Position numbers and translations under genes: made by a program. The notes beneath the pieces are model-generated. The model saw only the letters and a program-made list of their open reading frames with translations. It was not told the DNA's origin and searched no databases. Shown piece after piece: positions 1 to 29,300 of a DNA stretch of 64,000 bases. Where the stretch lies: the NCBI GenBank assembly GCA_040954595.2, contig CM082594.2, positions 7,626,001-7,690,000 on the forward strand, in the 5' to 3' direction. Each line of letters begins with the position of its first letter. Position 1 is the first letter of the stretch. The stretch comes from Balanoglossus misakiensis (Eukaryota; Hemichordata).

Positions 1-1372
1 GCACACTGTGACGACAATGGCAAACTTCTTGAGCGTAAGCAAAAAGCTATGACTAGTAACAGTATTACCCCCCACTTGAATGTAATAGCAATAAACGCCA
101 GTCAGCCGAACGCTGCGATATTATCACAGTCTGCCAAGCAGTAAAATCACTTTTTAAGAATACAGAAATAAAAAATCAATGGCGTTTGTGTGATCATCAG
201 ATTTAATTTTCGCGATTTGTTTGCACAACACGTTTCTGTCGTTCTGGGCTTTTCAGTTGTATTTTAGCGCCTGAATGAGAACGGAAAAAGGAAATAAGGC
301 GAATTAAATTTGCCATTTCTTGAATTGCAAGGTAGATCCGTGAAAAAAGCACACAGCGGGAGTTCCATACACAGACGGCGTTTAAAATGCAAGAGACGAC
401 TTAGATGGAAAATTTGAGTTCATCGACTCCAAAATACTGACTGTTTCATGCAAATTTGCGGCCGTTTAATTAGAATGCGTTTCTGTCTGAATTCTATCTT
501 TCACCATGGTGATTATTGAGTTTATACGGATATGCAGTGTGCCTGTGTATGCATATCACAGATGACTCTAGGCGAGCAATATTGGTAGCTTGTTTCAGGT
601 TTACGATGGGAAAACAAAAGTGTAGTCGAAAGCATTGTTGAGGGCACCATTCACCAATTCCAAAACCAATGGACTGGACTCGTTCTGCAAAACATAACAC
701 AAAATATTTCAATTAACATTTAAACGAGATTCTAGTTTTTCGGGTCATTGGTTACGGTTTATACAGACATTGAAAAATAAATTTCGATCAAAAAGTCTAC
801 AATTTCCGAATGGCGGCGAGGCAGTGACTGTTTCAAATGTGTTGAACGCTTGACGGATCATTCCTCTGAAAGTATTCAATCGATTTCCGTTGGTGAACGA
901 GACGTGCAGGTGGAACCGTGTGGTGAGTGACGTTGAAAGGAGTTGAAATAATTCGAAACGATGTGCATCGATTACGAATGGGCTGGTTTAAATGTAGGCT
1001 TCAGACATTCGTTGACGCAATTTAACATCAAATTTGTTTGATCGCATCCAATATTAAACGAGTCCGATGAACGAACAGTAACTGCAGTTGCTATGATACG
1101 TAACGGTTCGCCGTAAGGTCAAAGTCCAAGTGGTAACTTAAGGTCACCAGGTGTCTGCGTTCTTGTAGACTGTAACTTTTTCGGCGCTTTTTGTCGGCGC
1201 CAGCAACTAGAATATCGCCGTTACCGTGAGTGAGACAAATGTGTCTCCATCGCTTTAGAGGTGTCTTTGCGCCGATGAAATGAACACTAAGAATTCCTAC
1301 CATTTGCACGCTCGGCCACGCTGGTCTTAATATATCAACTAGCGAGAATAAACGTTAGGCGCGAGTTAACCA
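1..1372. other. Intergenic sequence upstream of the LRRC71-like gene
   Basis: No coding exon is supported. Open frames here (for example 494-712 and 1091-1309 on the minus strand) are short, low in coding character and lack convincing splice partners. The DNA is moderately CpG-containing, as expected for a promoter flank. A GTGAGT-like string follows ACCGTGTG near 923, but nothing pairs with it. Confidence 0.5.
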
Positions 1373-1374
1373 CA

Positions 1375-1388
1375 GTTACCATGGTAAC
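1375..1388. promoter_or_regulatory. RFX X-box palindrome GTTACCATGGTAAC
   Basis: A perfect 14-bp palindrome matches the X-box consensus bound by RFX factors (GTNRCC, 0-3 nt spacer, RGYAAC). It lies about 370 bp upstream of the LRRC71-like ATG. X-boxes in metazoan promoters typically mark genes for cilia and flagella. The motif match is seen directly; its function is inferred. Confidence 0.6.
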
Positions 1389-1679
1389 CACAAACTACTA
1401 GCGCAACTCTCAAAGTGGCTGTAGAATTTCGCCGAGCCTAGGGAGACTTGTAACGGCGCAACACACAGTGGTTTTTGTGTCAGCATACTCTTACATGCAC
1501 TTGACAGACGGTACTGATAATCACTGTTGTTGATTTCAAAGAGGAACCGTTAATCTCACACCGTCGAGGAGTATAGCGCAGCGTTTCCCCCTCCTCTTAC
1601 TTCGGCTAAAATGGAGAAACGGCTTTTGTTTCAACTTCTATTATAACCGGTTTAAAGACAAGGAGCGTCATTGACAGGA

Positions 1680-1687
1680 TATAAAAA
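1680..1687 (+). promoter_or_regulatory. TATA box (TATAAAAA) of the LRRC71-like gene
   Basis: TATAAAAA lies 60 bp upstream of the ATG at 1747, at the right distance for a transcription start near 1710 and a leader of about 35 nt. No other TATA-like element sits closer to the start codon. Confidence 0.55.
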
Positions 1688-1746
1688 CGAGAGACATCTG
1701 ACTGACAACACCTGTGTACTTCGGTTGCCGAGTTGAATCCGCCAAG

Positions 1747-20773
<19,027 letters not shown>

Positions 20774-21235
20774 TACTGCCCTCAATCACCCTTTCTTGAA
20801 CACTTTTGTTTTAGTGTAAATTTTGTACATGAATAATGTCCACCCACTAAAGTAAAGTTTGGGTTGCTATCACTACCATCAAATAATTGTGTATATATCA
20901 ATTTTGGAAATTGATTTGTAAATATGTATTTGTTCTGTAATTTTTTTTATCTTTTAAATGCTAAATCTATATTCACATGTCACTTATTCTGACAATATTA
21001 ATAAATATTATGATTTTTTTGTTAAAGTATTGCCAGGTATTCTATTTATTTCATTTTCATACCTCTTGTTTTGTTTTTTTGTGAGTGTTATTCAATGCAT
21101 ACACATGTACATGATGATTTGGCATACTAGACATTTATGATAGTGCCAATGTTCTGATACATGTGATGAACAACCAGCTCACATTTGCATAAACACAGAC
21201 AAGGTTAGTTTATATTTCAATAAATCATATTTATT
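20774..21235 (+). other. LRRC71-like 3'UTR and poly(A) signals
   Basis: AATAAA occurs at 21000-21005 and again at 21219-21224. A TTTATT (minus-strand AATAAA) follows at 21230-21235, so the second site looks two-sided and is shared with the convergent HMG20 gene. Which signal is used cannot be decided from sequence. Confidence 0.45.
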
Positions 21236-22939
21236 TGTGAATGATAAAATGTCATTCAGGGAAAAAAATATTTGTATAACTTGACAGAAAGTATACATTG
21301 TATTTTAAGTATTTACCGCCTCAAGAAAAGATATTTGGTTGCGTTATCGACAGAAAGCTGGGCTTTGACAATTTAACCAGTACAATACAGGTACTGTTTT
21401 CCTCACTGACAAGACTACCAAAGCAAATGCACACACACTACTGTACTCAAATACTATACATCAACAAAAATATTTCTTTCTAGGATAAAAAATATATTTA
21501 CACTGAAGTAGGAAAACCACGAAATGTAGACAAGCATGTTATCCGTCAATGATTGGTGAAAATTTGGACTATTTATTTCCAAGGACTGGTGAAATCTAGC
21601 CCTGGATATGAAACTCCAGGATACCCCTGGATTGATGGTTTTGGACCAACATGTATTGCTGAGCGAATGATATCACTGGTAAGACAATAACCCTTGGAAA
21701 TATAACCAGATGACAAAGAACTTGGAATCGTGTAACAGTTACAAAATTTCTCAAAAAGCTCAGGTATATTATGCTATAAAATATATCCTTCCTGGAAACA
21801 TAAATAAACGTACTCCAGAACAATCTCATGAATGAAACAGGTACGTTCAATGGAAATGACTGAACATTTTTCATTTCTATTATAATAATAGTGTGAAATT
21901 TCAACAAGGACAAGTTTATTTGGACAGCAACCCTGAAAACACCTAACCCTACTCGGCTTATATCTCTCTGTGCAGTAAAATTTAACTTGAGATAAAATAG
22001 CCTCTTCCTATTAAGTTGATATGGAGGCATCTCCCTTGATCATGTCCCCCCCCCCAAAAAAAAAAGAGAAAAACCTAAGTTCTCACTGAATTACACATAT
22101 TTTATCAGATTCTAAATTGAGCCGTTTTAAATGGCTTTGTAATGTATAAAACAGGACTGATCTAGTTCATGTTAAAGCATACCACAATTTGGGCATGTAT
22201 TACTCTGATTCATATAAATACTTCAATTACAATTCAAGGTACATTGTCGGGAAAAATTCTGAGCTTGTGTCGAGTAGATATATGCTACTTCAGTCAGACC
22301 CAGTGTAGAAGTTCCTTTGGGCAAAGCACAGTGATTGCTGTGGTGGTTCAGCAATATATACAGCAGGTGTGAACCAACATGAAAAATATTTCTGTGTTTT
22401 TTTTACGAGAAGTATTGAAACCACAAAACTGCTGGAACTGAAACTCTACTGATACAACACAAGAAAGGCACAGTATCCCAGTTATTACACAATTTATAAA
22501 TTACCCCCAAATTCATCCCTATTATTTGAAAATGGAAGAGCCCACCCACTGTATATTCAATAGGACAATCCAATTAGCCAGTGAACATGGGTGGGTAGAA
22601 ACTGAAGTACTCAATTATTTATAGAGGCAAAAACTTTCTGTTATTATAACACAACAAAATATCTTTGGTTTTTTGTTTCTGTACAGTTTTTATTTCCTCA
22701 AAAAAATATCCAGAAAAACAGACTGGTCAGCACTTGGTGCTTAAAACATCTGGTCAACTTCTTGAAGTATATAACACCTACTGTCTTCCAGATCTGACTT
22801 AAGAAACTACTGTACCGTACAAAATAAGGTGACTGTTGGCTTTATAGCTTTAGAGCTCCTGTAGGCAGTTAATTCAGTGTGCTTGCATAGCTATGGCGGA
22901 GAAGTAATAATAATAGTCCAGTGGTTGGAGAAGACACTA
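21230..22939 (-). other. HMG20-like 3'UTR
   Basis: Sequence downstream (on the minus strand) of the stop at 22940-22942 has no coding exon. Minus-strand AATAAA candidates lie at 21230-21235, at 21572-21577 and near 22687, so the 3'UTR may be about 0.25 to 1.7 kb long. The 144-codon frame at 21596-22030 within it is not protein-like. Confidence 0.4.
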
Positions 22940-25213
22940 TCATAGCTTTGGATCACTGCAAAGAAACAAAGACATGAAATTACTTGGGGTTTTGGTGGAC
23001 TGCTTCTTATTAACAGAACACCTCTACCTTACTACTGATACTGTTTTGGTTCTGTTGTGTAATGGCAAGGTGTCTGCAGGTGAATGTGTGTGTGTCTTTA
23101 CAGAACAGATGACTTGATACTTACCTTTCATACCTTTGATAGTCTAATCTACCGATTATTTCTCGAACTGTTGATATGAGCGATTCATTTTCTTGTGGTG
23201 AATCTAGTATGACCTGGTGAAGTTTTGTCATGTAGTTGTCTATGGTATTCATGGATGGCAGTTCATCAGTACCTGCATGGAATTCAAAAACATTAGAATA
23301 GTGTACTATGGTTACAGAATGTTTTCTACAAAATATTGCAAAATATTCTGCCCAAGTCGTGAGTGGTGGCACTTGAAAATGAACACAACATAAGACAGAG
23401 AAAGATTGTCTGGGAAAGGATATCTTCTTACCAGGCAATGGTACATGTGAAAAGTTTGTTGTTAGCGATCCCCGCAACGCTTCTAAATGGTGCTGTAAAG
23501 CCATGTTGTGATTCCTCTGTTGGACAGCTTCTACTTCCAGTTTATCTACCGCTGATTTCATGTTTTCGATGTGTTTTGTCAGAATGGCATTCTGTTCTTC
23601 GTACTCTGTGTTGGCTTTTCGGAGCTGCCGCAACTCTTGTTCTCGTCCTGTTGCACAACACAACAAATACACAGTAATATCATCATCATCATCATCACCA
23701 CCATCATCATCATCCAGAGATCTATTATCACATCTTGACAGTTCTATTTCTCAAGTCCCAGTAAATCAGAAGGATAGATATCACTGAAGTATTTCCTACC
23801 TTTGTTGTGATCTAAGAATTCTTCTGTAAAAATTGGTATATCATAGCCTGGAAGATCTTCTTCAGCATCATCAAACTGGAGCAAAAGGAGATTGAGTTAA
23901 TTCTTGAAATGAATATTACAGTAACTCAAGTAGATTTTCAGGCACGTTTATCTGATATCTAGTGGACTGATGTCAACAATTTTGAATTTTGATCAATGAA
24001 ATTACAAACTCACTTCTGCTGATGCACCATTCACACCTCGATTCTCAGCATCTTCAATCATCTCTGCTTTTCTCTTCTTTTCTTGCAACTTTTTAGCAAA
24101 TAACCTGTATGAATCTGTTTGCTGATATTGTTCTAATTCCTTCATGTATCTCTCCTTGTCTTTCTCTGCTTCATCTAAGTACCTCTGTTCAACAAAGAAG
24201 AGACAGATCAACTGAGTTATAGACTTGATCAACATCCTTCTTTCACTAGATGTGTTAGACAAATGAAAACAATCAGAAGATACCCAGGTAACTGATCTTA
24301 CCTGTTTTTCTGCTTGAGATAATTTACTCCACTCATTCCCTAACATCTTTGTAATCTCCGGGAAAGACAATGTAGGATGCTCGCTCCTCACTTTTTCTCT
24401 TCGGTCATTGAGGAATCGGATATACCCAGTGAGGGGAGCCCTCGGCGCATTGATGTCTTTGATGTGTTTTCTTCTTTTCTTGCCTTTCGGCCAGCCACCT
24501 TTGCCTTTTGTCCTCTATGTTTAAAAGAGACAATGGTATTGTAGTTCACAGAAAATCTTAAATAGTTGCATGAAGCCATGGTTTTTATCTGTAAGCACCT
24601 ACAGAAGTGTCAACACCAAGAACCAATGCATATATCATTTATATCACATATTATAAACTTGTACCTCTTCTTTATGTGTTTCCTGGATATCTTGTGATGA
24701 AGTGTCCTGTTGTAATAGTTCAACTGTGAAGATACAATTTTAAAGAAAGGTTCTGAGAAATTGCACTGGGCACACCACAAAGCACATATAAATCAGGGTA
24801 CATCATGTATCCTCATTCATTCATTCATTCATTTACTCCTTCGTTCACTCATACAACTCTAAACTACTAGTACTTTCTCATGCCAATAATAGAATCTTAC
24901 CTTGTGAAATATCTGTGATAAGTTCAGGGTTATTTAAAGATTGGCTTGTCGTTGTTGTAAAGTTAGGACCATCTGCACCGGTAAAGCTATCAACATATAA
25001 AAAAAATTGATCAGAAAAGGTTAGAAATTTGCCCAATCAACTCTTTCCATGTTTGTTCAAACTTATATCTGTGCATACTTACCTAGCATCAACTGTCAAA
25101 TCATTGCTTTCTTTAGAAACATCATCATCGAAGCTTTCGTAATTGAATAGTGAACTTGATGCACCAGGATTGGACATGAGCCCTTGGTTGGAGTTACTGT
25201 CTCCTAGATCCAT
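22940..25213 (-). CDS. HMG20A: HMG20A/HMG20B-like HMG-box chromatin protein (9 coding exons, 371 aa)
   Basis: The coding exons, in minus-strand order, are 25213-25083, 24986-24901, 24723-24665, 24514-24302, 24184-24014, 23875-23800, 23647-23432, 23272-23125 and 22955-22940. All are GT-AG with matching phases. Residues 1-92 are acidic and serine-rich. A basic run (KGKKRRKH) precedes an HMG box at about 114-183 ([47 protein letters not shown]). Residues 221-246 hold the family motif [14 protein letters not shown]. Residues 247-308 form a long coiled coil, and 325-365 a conserved C-terminal helix region ([15 protein letters not shown]). The vertebrate proteins (iBRAF and BRAF35; human HMG20A is 347 aa as I recall) bind DNA and act with LSD1-CoREST and MLL complexes at neuronal genes. 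This single gene is likely the pre-duplication relative of both. The family call is firm; the A rather than B label is only a convention. Confidence 0.93.
23679..23718 (+). repeat. (ATC)n microsatellite in an HMG20 intron
   Basis: An imperfect CAT/CAC trinucleotide run. It is intronic on the minus strand, between coding exons 6 and 7. Confidence 0.8.
24014..24514 (-). other. HMG20A: HMG-box exons of the HMG20-like gene
   Basis: Two phase-0 exons (24514-24302 and 24184-24014) together encode the whole HMG box. The splice falls inside the third helix, between AEKQ and RYLDEAEKD. The L-shaped three-helix fold is indicated by P119, Y123, F126, F145, W155, L158 and Y165. The DNA-contact residues at the minor-groove wedge (LTGYIRF) are intact, so DNA binding should be retained. 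Confidence 0.85.
24812..24833 (+). repeat. (CATT)n microsatellite
   Basis: About five CATT units lie in the intron between HMG20 exons 2 and 3. Confidence 0.75.
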
Positions 25214-25704
25214 TCTGAACCTTCAAGAAACAATTATTTACTGTGAATATATCTGATGCTAGCTTATTTCTTGATACTTTGTGTTTGTGTTGTTCATTTC
25301 TCTATTACCACATCCACAGAGATGTCAACACAGACTTCAAATTGTAATGTCTGAGAAGTGTGGCACTTGTAGAACACAAAAGTTAATTGTGCAATTGCAG
25401 TAACTTTCCAACAAAAATAATGAAAATGTCACTTGCAATCCAATACATATACATTAAAGAAACGAACATGACACTATACGTCTATAGTAATAATAATAAA
25501 ACATCCTGATCAGATTTCCAGTGATAATGCACAAATATACATGACTTGCATGCACTGATACACACGTCTCTAAGGAGGCTAGAAAAACTGGATCGAGTTA
25601 GAATATGTACCCAGAATGTATCAAATACGTGCAACTTGTTTGCTTGTTACTTATCCGATCAGAAAGTCACTGTTGTTGAAGTCGCTTGTCGCAGCTGCGC
25701 TTAC

Positions 25705-25800
25705 CAACTTGAAGGAAGTGCATGACCCTGACCGTTTCACATGACATTTGGGTCAACGTGTACTAATAAAAAAGTAATTCGGGGTAGTATTCATCAAACA
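25705..25800 (-). other. HMG20A: Probable non-coding first exon of the HMG20-like gene
   Basis: On the minus strand, CTTCAAGTTG|GTAAGCG gives a strong donor whose last exon base is 25705. The coding exon at 25213 is preceded by an acceptor-like TTTCTTGAAG|GTTCAG. This fits a short 5'UTR exon starting somewhere between 25.75 and 25.95 kb; the transcription start cannot be fixed by eye. Confidence 0.45.
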
Positions 25801-26250
25801 AGACATACCTGGCGAGTATTTTCAGTACAAAATTCAAAAACTGTGCAAAGACTATTTTTTCTCAACTTCTGATAAAAAAATAGTTTTTATTTTCATCTCT
25901 CGTCGATTCAAAACAGCGAAATATTACTATTGTTTGGGTGAGTAGCGCGGTAATAATTATTCAAAATGGCGACTCCCTTGATCTGTGCTTGGTGCAGTCG
26001 CGATGAAGATCGCTCCGTTTATTTTTCACTTGTTAAGCTTTCCTTTACAGTTATTAGCAGAGAAGTGACTGACGTATTGTTTTAAAGATTAAACTATGCC
26101 AGTTTTGGCAAAATACTTGCAAAATATGTGCACTTTTGTGGTTATGTTCAAGATATCCCATAATAGTTCATCGGACGTCTATTTTGTATGCAAATAAGCA
26201 AAACAGAAATGGGACAGTGGTCGCCGGGTCGTAGGTTGAAAATCATTTCC
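25800..26250. promoter_or_regulatory. Divergent promoter between the HMG20-like and PEAK-like genes
   Basis: Only about 0.5 kb separates the HMG20 leader donor (25705, minus) from the PEAK-gene leader exon (donor after 26361, plus). The interval has no clear TATA box at the right distances. It contains AAAATGGCGAC (25963-25973), a match to the YY1-type core AANATGGCG common in bidirectional housekeeping promoters. CpG is locally raised. Confidence 0.5.
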
Positions 26251-26361
26251 GCTTTTCGTGACGTGTAGATTGTTCATGTTGCGACGCTTCACAACAAAGA
26301 GTGTTTTGGTTGTTTAGTTCCTACGTCGATCGTGTCCCATAAGCAAATTATTGCCGGAACG
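26250..26361 (+). other. PEAK1: Probable non-coding first exon of the PEAK-like gene
   Basis: CCGGAACG|GTAAGTTGA is a near-perfect donor (intron starts 26362). The next strong plus-strand acceptor leading into coding sequence is at 37270, so this is the natural 5'UTR exon. The 5' boundary is a guess. No ORF in the exon continues across the junction into the main frame. Confidence 0.45.
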
Positions 26362-29300
26362 GTAAGTTGATTTTTCTTTCGTTAAATTCAGTAAAACTGT
26401 CACAAGTCGCTTGTCGTGATTGTCTGGTGATGAGTCGCGTACGTCAATTGGCGCGCAGATTGTCAATCGAACCTCCGATTTCTTGTCCTCAGTTTACTTT
26501 CAGGGATTGCAAATGGTCCTTGGAAACGCTGTGGCAACAGCCGCGGTGTGACATCATAAATGTTATTAAAATAGAAGGTGTGAAACGGGCGATAAGTGAA
26601 AGTTGTTTTCCTTAGCGCCATATCACAATAGAAACAATTGTCGCGACGTCACGTGAACTGAAGGTGTCAACGACAAACGCGTGCCTGCAGCTGTCTCAAA
26701 GATGCTTCTATTGTGTTCATCTTGGGTGATATCTCCAGGCATACGTCTTGTCTTTCTTCAGGCACATTCTGCATATAGAGTGCGCTAGGCGCCCTTTCGT
26801 AACGTGGCCTCGCGTCCGGGATGCACTCAACTCCACGTCCATTGGGGGGGGGGGGGGGGGGGGGTGGCTACATTTATTAAAAAACGACATCTGAATATAC
26901 AGGTGTTTGTTTGGGTTCATATCAACTTCCTCTGTCATTTCGTGTGATATGGTTTCAATACATGTACACAGTTGGTCTCATTTCCTCTTATTTAGGAATG
27001 TTGTGCATTAAAAGCAATTACAGGTATGTACCTATTAATCCTTGTCATAAGGTTCGGCAAAGTTCATTAACTCATTAAAATATTAATAAACTATAAATCT
27101 ACCATGGACTTTGAATGCTTGAGTGTCTTTGACCAAAGTTCAAATCTATTTGGGTCAGAGTAATTTCACAGAATCCATATGATGTAACTCATGCAGGGAA
27201 TTGGGCATGTGTGTGCTTTTCCAGTGGCATGGTCTGGTTAGATGTTGTAACTTGTATCAAAGTCCGATACTTGTAGATAAAGCACATTGGTACATACACT
27301 GACAGGCACAAGCAAATAATGAACCCGGAAGCAGACCTTGAAATATTTCACTTCTGTTCCTGTTGGCAATGTTACAGATAGTGCTTTGTTTGTTTGCTCT
27401 TTTTATGGCAGCTTTTGTGTATCAAGGGAAAAATCCAAGGCGGCAAAATTTACCGTGGCATATGTGTATGTATCACCTTGTGACAGTGTACATATCCTCA
27501 ATTTGTCTAAGTGTGAGATTTTCTAAACTTTTTAAGTTTCTAAGACTACGAACCAGTGAAAACATTGTGTACAGCAATCTGGTCGTTTTGTCTGATCTGT
27601 AACCAGTAACAATAATGAATTGAAAAACGGCACCTATTGTGTACATGTTACACTCTCGGCCTACGTCAAACCACCATTCTTCGCGACATAATTGCCCTCT
27701 GAAGCAGAAATAGGTTTTTGTAGCTGTTTCTTTGAATGGGTTGGTGACTGTGAGAGAGAAAAACATCTTTGAATAAAGTTTCCTCATGTTAGAATGTTGA
27801 AGCAGTCTTGCTTCAGTGTAAAAATATTTTCTCAAAAAGCATTCCTTAATAGAACTGTAAGATGGCTCATCCTTAACCCTAGGCTATTCCAAACAAGTAT
27901 TTCTTGCGTGTGGTAAACGGGTATTATGGACTCACTGTCCAGTGGTCAAAATTATGCACAGGTATCAAAAGACACTCTAAAAGAGCAGAACTCAAATGAG
28001 CAGGTGTTCCAGACCCCCAAGGTCAGACAGATGCAGTGTTATTATGCTGTCCAGCCACCGGCCATTGTGTGTTATGTATTCATTAAGATGGGACAAAGCT
28101 TGATAGCATACCTGTGCCTCCTTAAGATAGTGCAGGGAACTAATAAGACATTGTTCACTGCAGAGATGCTGTTCAGTGTTGTTTTCCTATTTGCCGACAC
28201 TGGGCTAGCAATGGGTTGGCCCAGTGATAGCTAATTGCCATAGCTTGTTGTGCCGTTGTTTATGAAGAGATTTGTAATAGGGCTATGGTAGTATTTGTTT
28301 GTCTGCATCCAGTATGAACGCTTTCTATAATTTGCCCCAGGGACATTCCCTTTTTTGCATCCAACATGTTTACTGCAGATTGCATTGAGTAAAAGTGAAG
28401 TTTTGTTTACTGAGGCCTACAGGCATGGCTTTGTCAGTCGAATTATTTACCTTTCGTTTCGTAGTACTGGATTGATCTGTTGTCTTGAACTTCCTGTTTA
28501 TGGCTTGAGTGCTGTCACATGTCCACGGTCATTACACTTACACATTTTGTAGTGGTCAGTTGTCAGATAGTGTTTTTGCCACATTAGGACTGTTTTAACA
28601 CAGATGACTACAAATCTGTGTATCTAAACACCACATCACTGACATCAACGATTTGCACATGCACATATACCACCAGGTATGTTTTACTTTGCTGTGGTCA
28701 GAACAATGACCCATGCTAAGTTCCGTCAGTTTATTGTCCTTTTTGGTCGGCGTATATCTGTTGTTGGCCACGATGGTCTTTTTTGAACTCATAAACCAGG
28801 ATAACAAATTGGCAGGCAACGTAGCCTACGGTCACTGCACCTAAAGGATGCCAAAGGGGCTATCTTAATAGCTATAAAGTGTACGTCAGGACTACTACTG
28901 GGAAAGAGGTGTTGACGCAAGTAACCCGGAACACTGCGCTTGAGTGGGCTCTCCACTCTACCAAAGTGCCCACATTATAACGAGCAGCCTTTGCTTACTC
29001 AGAAAAGTTTATGAAGTTGTTTGTAGGACATACCGGCATGCAAAATTCCAGCCATTTAATGAACCAAACAAGCTAATTTGTCGCTGTAAACTGTTTGGTT
29101 GACAAGGCTCTGATGCGTAATAGTCATTTTATTTGGTGATTTCCGATCACATTATGGAAGTAGTAGAGGGTGTTGCTTTAATAAAACGGGTGACCCAGTC
29201 ATTGACCTTCAGTGGTTTTCCTCCTTGTGAATCGAGATTAGTGTTTAAACAGGATGGCCACAAAATTATTTATCACCTGAGAATGGCGGTGATTTGGCCG

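Noticed and set aside
23681-23718. Possible CRISPR-like or tandem coding repeat at the CAT run
   Set aside because: A simple trinucleotide microsatellite in an intron of an animal genome.
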